64,000 bases of DNA from Nitzschia sp. pyKryTriq1 (Eukaryota > Bacillariophyta > Bacillariophyceae > Bacillariales > Bacillariaceae). A model generated the notes under the pieces. It did not search any database. It was not told where the DNA came from and saw only the letters and a list, made by a program, of their open reading frames with translations. This document shows positions 59,368 through 64,000 of this stretch, piece after piece (the stretch's first letter is position 1; each line of letters begins with the position of its first letter). The stretch covers positions 2,728,001 to 2,792,000 of the forward strand of contig OY101116.1 of the NCBI GenBank assembly GCA_956465555.1, written 5' to 3'. The position numbers and the translations under genes are program-made.

Positions 59368-59943
59368 TCAGTGGGTCTGCAATACCCCGTCCTCCGTTTC
59401 TTGGAAGAATTTTCGGTATTTCCATTGATGCAAATGATATAAGACAATGCTGCAAGCGACATTCACATTGAAACTAGCTGTGCCAGTGCCGTATTGTGGG
59501 ATACGAATCAGCCTTCCTTGACAGGCTTCAAGATGCCTCGGATGAATTCCTTGCCCCTCGTTCCCCATCAAAATGGCCATGTCCTCGTAGTTGGAAACAA
59601 AAGGTGGAATTGCATCCATGTCATCCAGTACTTGAGAATCGGCATCGATTTCGACTCCAACCAACGCAATTTTTCTTTCGTGTTGATCTATGTGCTCGAG
59701 ACAATCGTTCCACTTGGGAAATAGCAATATTTCTATTTGTTCTCGATCCAGCGCCTCCTGAAACTGCCTGGGGATCCATCTTGAATTCTGAGTGTTCTTC
59801 GTTTGGCCGACAACCCAAACCTGAAGACATCCAAACGCAAAGGCTGTGTTCATCAACGATCTTACGTTCGCCAAAGATTGGATATTGCAAATGACTAGAT
59901 ACAAGCGAGGAGATCTCGTCTTCATGCCTATCGTTTCACTCAT
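59368..59943 (-). CDS. SpoU/TrmH-family RNA 2'-O-methyltransferase
   Basis: 191 residues, single exon, ATG at 59943. SPOUT signatures in order: motif 1 ANVRSLMNTAFAFGCLQVWV, motif 2 MAILMGNEGQGI, motif 3 IPQYGTGTASFNVNVACSIVLYH, the trefoil-knot AdoMet site. Length and arrangement match single-domain TrmL/TrmH-like enzymes that methylate the ribose 2'-OH of tRNA or rRNA. The extra N-terminal RNA-binding domain of larger SpoU proteins is absent. No clear presequence is seen (MSETIGMKTRSPRLYL), so the location is undecided. The target nucleotide cannot be read from sequence; the plant homologues act on tRNA or rRNA. Confidence 0.82.
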   Translation of the reverse strand: MSETIGMKTRSPRLYLVICNIQSLANVRSLMNTAFAFGCLQVWVVGQTKNTQNSRWIPRQFQEALDREQIEILLFPKWNDCLEHIDQHERKIALVGVEIDADSQVLDDMDAIPPFVSNYEDMAILMGNEGQGIHPRHLEACQGRLIRIPQYGTGTASFNVNVACSIVLYHLHQWKYRKFFQETEDGVLQTH

Positions 59944-60561
59944 TTTTTCTTCTGCGAGTCGTCCGATTGACCGATCCGAGAGTTCGCGCTGCGTTTATTG
60001 GAGAACGGAATTCTGTCTTTGACCTAAAATGCACGCTTTCAATGGTCGTATTCTCACTCTTGACGTGCAAGCTGCAATTGAAGACGACTCGCAAACTGGT
60101 GTGCTTGACGATTTGGGATTTGGATAGTATGTAGTATTATGCCGTCAATCATCGTCGCTTCGACCTTCGACCGACGTAGTTCAAAGTGCGATCGAGAGAG
60201 TCAATTTTTACGGTCGAATAAGTCGCACGAAGTCTATTCACTTCCGTTCATTCGCAATCCAATGTACCAGGTACAAGTACTCTTCATGCTCCTACCAGAT
60301 TCTTCAACGATCAGGGAAAAAGGAAATGTTGATCTCCTTGTTCTAAAATTATTTATCTTGCAGTTTCCAAGTAGGTGTAGTATACAGAGATTGACTAGCA
60401 TTCTTGGCTCTTTAGAAAATTGGGCGCTATTGCAAAACGGAAGTAGGGCATTAGAACACAACTGCTGAATATCTATCCATGAATACCATTCATTCACGAA
60501 TCCATCTTCTCCATAGCAACTCAAGACCGACCGTAGTAGTTGTTCGTCCAAAAAGTCGCGT
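59944..60561. other. Intergenic region with a possible small first exon
   Basis: 618 bp. On the plus strand an ATG at 60029 (context CCTAAAATG) opens 32 codons (MHAFNGRILTLDVQAAIEDD and onward to LGFG). The frame then runs into GATAGTATGT, where a GTATGT donor at 60127 is plausible, but no convincing downstream exon was found. Promoter for the minus-strand TrmH-like gene is expected near 59950-60000. Confidence 0.3.
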
Positions 60562-61727
60562 CTATGCTCCGCGGCGTTTCGCGGCCTGGCCTGCTCCTTT
60601 TTCAATCAGATTCACCTCTTCCCCTTCATCGTCGCTACCACCAGCACTCATATCTGTCTTGAAGGCATCGTCATCCGCCCCAGGAGGCGACACCTCCGCT
60701 GTTTTTGTTCCACGCATCGGCGACTGTTCATAAAGCATTCCACCGGCAATGCAGACAAAGAGAGAGAAAATACCACCCGGGGTTGCATGTTGATCCCAGA
60801 TGGCGACATTTAGCAAAATCGTCAAACACTTGTTCATGACTGAAGAAGAGGGGGGAAATCATGTGAGACGCACGACCATGTATAACAAAAGCATTGAGAC
60901 GCCTCATGACCATTGCGTTGACGAAACGTACCACCGATGAGTGTAAAGCTGGTGGCAGAGACAACTGATCGACACCACCAGCCACTGTATCCAATTCCCG
61001 TACCAACCAGGCATCCCAAGATAAGGAAAGGGATACTAGCGGGAGGGATGTGATAGGAGTCGCTTGCCCACCAGAATTCCCACAGCTTTGCATATTCGCC
61101 ACCGACGGAGGCCAGCATCATCATCGGCAAGAATCCTAGAAGATTCGTGTAAATGACGGGTCCACTCCTCGTCTCCAATGGTACCGATTTCACAATGCTC
61201 TTTCCATATGCCATCTCCAAAGCAATGATAATTGTGTAAAGACTCGGCCAAAAGTAGGCACTGTATCCTTGTGTTTGAAACTTTTCATCATGACTGGCAT
61301 ATCCGTACGCACCAGCGACCAAAGTCACCAATCCAACCCAACTGCGATTCGAAGGCCACTCTCGACCCAGAAACAGCGCGTCTAAAAGAGCCACAAGGAC
61401 TGGCGTCAAGGCCCGAAAGACAATGACTGTCTCCACGTTCGCAATGTTCAAAGAACGCATGTTGCAGTAGACTCCGGTAGAAAAGAAAACAGTGTACAAC
61501 AAATAGGGTTTGATGTATTCCCACTTGAGAGGGTCGACAGGAATCTTTCCAGCATAGTTGGCGCCGTAAATCATAACGATACATGCAAAAAGCTGAAACG
61601 CCACCACCAGGGATGGAAACGGCAGATAGTGCAATGTCAGTTTGTTCAACAACACCAAAGTGCCCGAACAGAACGAGTAGGCAGCGATCGACGCAATGAT
61701 CTCTTGCTTCGGCGTGAGAACAATCAT
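60562..61727 (-). CDS. Golgi nucleotide-sugar transporter, GDP-mannose type
   Basis: 357 residues from exons 61727..60932 and 60839..60562. The 92-bp intron starts GTACGT and ends CTTCTTCAG, giving SFTLIG-VMNKCLTILLN. The protein has about ten membrane segments of the drug/metabolite (TPT/NST) superfamily. Key blocks: CSGTLVLLNKLTLHYLPFPS, NVETVIVFRALTPVLVALLD, YSGWWCRSVVSATSFTLIGV and NVAIWDQHATPGGIFSLFVC. The last two match VRG4/GONST-type GDP-mannose transporters. The canonical GALNK motif is not evident in the part I can align (the same region reads VVSATSFTLIGVMNK), so the exact sugar is not certain. The C-terminal 60 residues are acidic, Ser/Gly-rich and cytosolic. Expected role: supply of nucleotide sugars to the Golgi lumen for glycan and frustule-coat synthesis. 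Confidence 0.82.
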
Positions 61728-62337
61728 CTTGAGCTTTCTCTAGAGGAGTTGGATTGAGCGACAATGAAAGCGGGAGGTATTGCCGACTTGGATGGCAAGG
61801 TACGAGTGCGAGTACCGGTACTTGTACTCTCGAACGAAGTGAACAAGTGAACAAACACAATGATCGAAGTTCTACAGTATGTTCTAGCGGTATGCACACG
61901 TATCGGGCGTTGGTCTTGCTTGCCAAAGACCAAAGGGATGCCAAAAAAGGGGAAGACGCAGAAACGTTCCGACCCCGCGCGCCGCCTGACCGTGCGTTGC
62001 GAGAATTCAAAAAGTGCGTGACCGCTCGTACGAAGTACGAACGCTCTTTTCCGTCTGTGAGTCTGTGCGGACGGATGTGCTTGGCTTTGACCCATTCGAT
62101 CAAATGCTGGCATTTGCACGGCTTTTCTACCTGTGCACTTTCGTGACCGCGAGATGCGAGATGAAAGCGGGGAATGAAGATATTTTTTCAATTTTCAATT
62201 TCAATACGTTTATGTAGACTTCAAGTAGGCTTTATGGGTGGTATTGGAGACTTGGGTTTGAAGTTTGGATCTCATTCAGACATTTCTAACAATCGAAAAG
62301 CCTCTCTACGTCTTAATCTCTTGTCGCTACCGGTACC
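61728..62337. promoter_or_regulatory. Divergent promoter region, no gene seen
   Basis: 610 bp between divergent genes for two membrane proteins. A GTAC patch lies at about 61800-61830. Open frames up to 130 codons on either strand have no recognisable content. Confidence 0.4.
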
Positions 62338-63213
62338 ATGGTCGCAGAGTGGTTGCTTCCGCCGCTTGCTGTGAAAGTGGGTCTTTCATGCCTTGCAGCA
62401 CAAATTGTGCTCACGGGTCTCTTGGCCTTTGTGATTCCGGCTGGTCCTTGGACGAAATTGCCGGGCCTTACTGCTCATCAAGTGATATGCTTGCCGTTGA
62501 TGATTTATCTATCTTACAAAGGATTTCTGGTGTGGTTCACGGAACAGGGGGAACTCGACGCGCAAGGTATGGAAGGCCGTATCTTTGGTGTCTCGCCGGC
62601 TGGAGCCGACATCGGAGCTTTTGTTTGGGGCATGATGCTCTTTTGGGACATCCCCGTGAGTTTCGCAGTACCCACCTTACAAGATACCTTGATGTTGGCG
62701 CATCATATTGGTATGTTATTTGTATCGGGTGTTTCAATGGGTGTCTTTTCGGGTGGGCATCCGATTGGCAGCTACTATGCCTCCTTCTTTTTTGGCATGG
62801 TGGAATTCTCTACCGTCTTCCTGACCATTGTCGACCTCTTCCATCCAAAGAATGTTGCATGGCATAAGTGGTTAGATGAAAGCAAGACATCCGCAGCTGA
62901 TTTGGCGCGAAGCGTCAACGAAGTTTGTCGACCACTATTTGCACTTTCGTACCTGGCAATGCGATGTGGACTCTTCCCCTATATCATGTTCTCGACCTGT
63001 CTGATGGACTTTTGGAAGGCCTCCATGCTCGCTACGGACGAAGAACGACATGGAATTGGGAGTATAACACTCATTTTGGTGTGTCTGCTGTGTCTGGGAT
63101 TTACCTTCTTGCAACTCAATTGGGGACTATTAGTTGCCAGGCAAGTGGGCAAGGCACTAGGATTGATTCCAAGCAGCGGCGACAAAAAAGAGGAGTCAAC
63201 CAAAAAGGACTAG
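62338..63213 (+). CDS. TLC (TRAM-LAG1-CLN8)-domain membrane protein
   Basis: 291 residues, single exon; ATG at 62338 within ACCATGG. Six to seven hydrophobic segments. The TLC hallmark is in the middle: VPTLQDTLMLAHHIGMLFVS (His-His pair as in ceramide-synthase and TLCD proteins), then FSGGHPIGSYYASFFFGMVEFSTVFLTIVDLF, an acidic/aromatic pattern of the TMEM56/TLCD4 branch. The C-terminal tail is Lys-rich (KKEESTKKD), compatible with ER retention by a KKxx-like signal, although the Lys residues are not exactly at -3/-4. TLC proteins handle ceramide or phospholipid composition; the ceramide-synthase Lag1 motif is not complete, so enzymatic activity is uncertain. Confidence 0.72.
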   Translation: MVAEWLLPPLAVKVGLSCLAAQIVLTGLLAFVIPAGPWTKLPGLTAHQVICLPLMIYLSYKGFLVWFTEQGELDAQGMEGRIFGVSPAGADIGAFVWGMMLFWDIPVSFAVPTLQDTLMLAHHIGMLFVSGVSMGVFSGGHPIGSYYASFFFGMVEFSTVFLTIVDLFHPKNVAWHKWLDESKTSAADLARSVNEVCRPLFALSYLAMRCGLFPYIMFSTCLMDFWKASMLATDEERHGIGSITLILVCLLCLGFTFLQLNWGLLVARQVGKALGLIPSSGDKKEESTKKD

Positions 63214-63299
63214 AAAATGAGGCAAGACAAGAGTGATCCGTTGATGGAAAGACGCGTATAGGGTGAACGTAGCTCCTCTAGCTTGAAACTATTGTGATA

Positions 63300-64000
63300 T
63301 TACATGTCGTCGTCAAAGTTGTCAAAATCCCATCCGGACCCCTCGCTACCGTTATCGTTTGCTTCCTTACCGCTAGGAGTATCCACAACTTCCAGAACCC
63401 CATTCCCTTTGGGGGGCGTATTGACTGCAGGCGGTACTGCGCGGGTTGGTGCTGGAGGCTTGGGTACTAGCAGGGGTAGTCTGACCGGTGGGGGGACTGG
63501 GGTCAACGACCCAGCAATCGGTGCCACTTTGGAGGATCGGGCTTTTCTCAAAAGCTCTCGCCCCTCGGCAATCAGCTTGCTTCGATCGGGGGTTTCGCCA
63601 TTGCTACGACGCTTGGATAATGCCTCCTGCCCACGCTTCAACAGCTCTAACCGACTGCTGCTAGTATCGCGGGAAACGGGCGTTCGGATACTGGTAGGGG
63701 TTCCTCCAAGTCGGGCCGACGACGGCACCGGTTGTCTCGGCGTAGAGGATTTTGCGACTGGAGGCTGTCCATGCGGCTGCGAGAACGATTCATTACTTGT
63801 GGGTAGTCTGGGTGGCGGTTGAGGAATTCCCTGCTTTGGACTGACTGTTGGTTCTCTTGTCGACTGTATGGTGGGTGTTGATGAAGACCCGAGTCTGCCT
63901 GGTACGATTAGCTTCGATGGTGCTTGGGACTCTTTTTCCTCGATAGTCTTCTTCACAGCTGGAGGCCCAGCTTCAATCCTGGGCTCTTTGGTGGGAAATG
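63300..64000 (-). CDS. C-terminal part of a Pro/Ser-rich protein, cut by window edge
   Basis: The frame is open to the right edge of the window; only the last 233 or so codons are present. The visible part is disordered: Pro/Ser/Thr-rich with PPPRLP and PVPPPVRLPL runs, one helical block (RLELLKRGQEALSKRR and RSKLIAEGRELLRKARSS, two similar LLxxG/AxEL motifs about 30 residues apart) and an acidic aromatic end GSGWDFDNFDDDM. The last motif resembles the short WDxF-type acidic tails used by membrane-traffic adaptors, but I do not recognise the protein. The promoter and N-terminal domains are outside the window. Confidence 0.6.
   Translation of the reverse strand, partial: FPTKEPRIEAGPPAVKKTIEEKESQAPSKLIVPGRLGSSSTPTIQSTREPTVSPKQGIPQPPPRLPTSNESFSQPHGQPPVAKSSTPRQPVPSSARLGGTPTSIRTPVSRDTSSSRLELLKRGQEALSKRRSNGETPDRSKLIAEGRELLRKARSSKVAPIAGSLTPVPPPVRLPLLVPKPPAPTRAVPPAVNTPPKGNGVLEVVDTPSGKEANDNGSEGSGWDFDNFDDDM

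Noticed and set aside
61288-62191. Two overlapping minus-strand frames of 271 and 155 codons
   Set aside because: The first overlaps the transporter gene in another frame; neither has motifs, and both are rich in Ser/Arg/His in a way typical of shadow frames.

Overview
The window looks like nuclear DNA of a diatom, probably a pennate one. The genes are eukaryotic, with short GT-AG introns (mostly about 75-145 bp) and an intron-poor, compact layout on both strands. Two proteins carry the bipartite presequence of the diatom secondary plastid: a signal peptide followed directly by Phe (genes at 20560-22083 and 41979-43874). No bacterial-style operons, CRISPR arrays, rRNA genes or convincing tRNA genes were seen. 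The assignment rests on protein style and targeting signals, not on any database search.

Layout. 1-13.6 kb: 3' part of a DUF218 gene, THO complex subunit 2 (THOC2), a small diatom-type protein, a CinA-like/NMNAT-like fusion, a CDK12/CDK9-type CTD kinase and a MIC19-like twin-CX9C protein. 13.6-31.6 kb: a six-unit tandem-repeat protein, a PAC4-like proteasome assembly chaperone, NOG1, a plastid DUF1415-like protein head-to-head with a secreted cysteine-rich protein, an extended SDR, a second protein resembling the first small diatom-type protein, a Rab-like GTPase and an OB-fold protein. 31.6-38.5 kb: retroelement debris, a DGAT2-type acyltransferase, a StrG-like oxygenase and a likely LTR remnant. 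38.5-47 kb: a truncated SART3-like HAT protein with an in-frame TGA, a ferredoxin-fold protein lacking cluster ligands (complex I candidate), an unknown small gene flanked by a perfect 30-bp repeat, a plastid FAD oxidoreductase and an LRR protein. 47-54.2 kb: repeat-rich sequence around an MFSD5-type transporter, including an inverted-repeat element and an insertion whose empty site is visible elsewhere in the window. 54.2-64 kb: a PDZ-like protein, an HDHD3-like HAD hydrolase, a histidine phosphatase, a SpoU/TrmH methyltransferase, a nucleotide-sugar transporter, a TLC-domain protein and the 3' part of a Pro/Ser-rich gene.

The genes do not form one pathway. RNA metabolism is prominent (THOC2, CTD kinase, NOG1, SART3-like, SpoU methyltransferase). 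Mitochondrial (MIC19-like, ferredoxin-like), plastid and lipid (DGAT2, TLC) functions are interspersed. Gene-free stretches are dominated by two short palindromic repeat styles, GTACCGGTAC-rich islands and CTCTACTAGTAGAG-type islands, which look genome-wide in this organism. Exon boundaries were worked out by hand from splice motifs, frame continuity and family resemblance.
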